Assembly (NCBI GenBank): GCA_002897695.1
Contig: BDTG01000032.1
Span: 1 to 26,809, forward strand
DNA length: 26,809 nucleotides
From: a bacterium BMS3Abin14
Lineage (GTDB): Bacteria; BMS3Abin14
Direction of reading: 5' to 3'
The translations under genes were made by a program, and so were the position numbers. Shown here piece by piece: positions 26,648-26,809 of the stretch (within the stretch, counting starts at the first letter, position 1; each line of letters begins with the position of its first letter). The notes under the pieces are model-generated. The model made no database searches, had not been told where the DNA came from, and worked only from the letters and a program-made list of their open reading frames with translations.

Positions 26648-26721
26648 TTTTTAGTTAGTCGTCGGAATGGGTTGTCAATTTGGCGTTGACGGCAATGCGG
26701 CGCTGGAGAACCTGGTGTAAA

Positions 26722-26758
26722 ACCTTCTGAAGTTTCCTTTTCACCCACTTCAGGAGGT
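26722..26758 (+). promoter_or_regulatory. Hairpin burying the istA Shine-Dalgarno sequence
   Basis: Arms ACCTTCTGAAGT (26722-26733) and ACTTCAGGAGGT (26747-26758) pair over 12 positions, with 11 Watson-Crick pairs and one G-U in RNA, across a 13-nt loop. The AGGAGG ribosome site at 26752-26757 is wholly inside the second arm. Confidence 0.75.
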
Positions 26759-26764
26759 GCACCA

Positions 26765-26809
26765 TTGGCGAACAAGAGGTTATCCATGCGCAGGATCAAG
26801 GAAGTACTT
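26765..26809 (+). CDS. istA: IS21-family transposase IstA, N-terminal 15 codons
   Basis: A TTG at 26765 lies 7 nt after AGGAGG and opens MANKRLSMRRIKEVL, running off the window end. The RLSMRxIKEVL opening is the usual start of IS21-family IstA, before its helix-turn-helix (known of the family). An ATG at 26786 is an alternative start but is far from the ribosome site. Full IstA is normally 400-500 residues with a DDE integrase core. IstB should follow. Only the opening is visible, so intactness cannot be judged. Confidence 0.75.
   Translation, partial: MANKRLSMRRIKEVL

Larger units (their letters stand above)
26529..26809 (+). mobile_element. Left end of an IS21-family insertion sequence (continues beyond window)
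   Basis: The boundary is set where the RAYT similarity stops, at TGCGTATTCC, which starts with TG as expected for an IS21-type terminus. Inside lie five copies of a 23-bp repeat, a leader hairpin and the istA start. The right end, istB and the target duplication are outside the window, so the exact terminus is inferred. Confidence 0.75.

Overview
This G+C-rich window reads as a piece of an anaerobically respiring bacterium, most likely from the former Deltaproteobacteria (Desulfobacterota/Desulfuromonadota-like). That placement is an inference. It rests on the gene order ilvD-ilvB-ilvH-ilvC-psd-pssA-leuA-leuCDB-hom-apgM-lysC-cimA, on three separate multihaem c-type cytochrome loci, and on short repeat types often seen in such genomes. 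No rRNA, tRNA or CRISPR was seen. Apart from a mobile-element patch at the right edge, all genes lie on the minus strand, so the window reads from right to left.

Right edge (26.2-26.8 kb): a REP-associated tyrosine transposase (RAYT) gene is cut off just where its catalytic HUH motif should be completed. The cut is made by the left end of an IS21-family element. That end carries five 23-bp repeats, followed by the first 15 codons of istA behind a Shine-Dalgarno sequence buried in a hairpin.

24.8-26.1 kb: a secreted octahaem cytochrome of the hydroxylamine oxidoreductase (HAO) family. Next, a perfect consensus sigma-70 promoter (TTGACA-17-TATAAT) drives a small DUF465/YdcH-like gene. An intrinsic terminator follows, only about 22 nt before ilvD.

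7.5-24.3 kb: a long, nearly gapless amino-acid operon. IlvD, IlvB, IlvH and IlvC make the branched-chain 2-oxo acids. LeuA, LeuCD and LeuB make leucine. Hom and LysC belong to the aspartate family. CimA makes 2-oxobutanoate from pyruvate for isoleucine. An ApgM-type protein sits where a homoserine kinase would be expected. Psd and PssA (phosphatidylethanolamine synthesis) are embedded between ilvC and leuA.

3.6-7.3 kb: a membrane-anchored NapC/NirT-type cytochrome with 13 haem motifs, and a many-pass membrane protein that resembles DUF2339.

0-3.3 kb: a quinone-linked electron-transfer module made of a tetrahaem periplasmic cytochrome, a Tat-exported protein with four [4Fe-4S] sites, and a 10-helix NrfD-type subunit, with no molybdoenzyme beside it. 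After it, running off the left edge, is an unrecognised protein built of 28-residue tandem repeats.

A family of short hairpin elements (core like GATGACTTCGTAAAAGTCATC) recurs through the window. Four copies lie exactly at gene 3' ends, and three of them contain the host gene's stop codon. Heptanucleotide tandem repeats fill two intergenic gaps of the operon.
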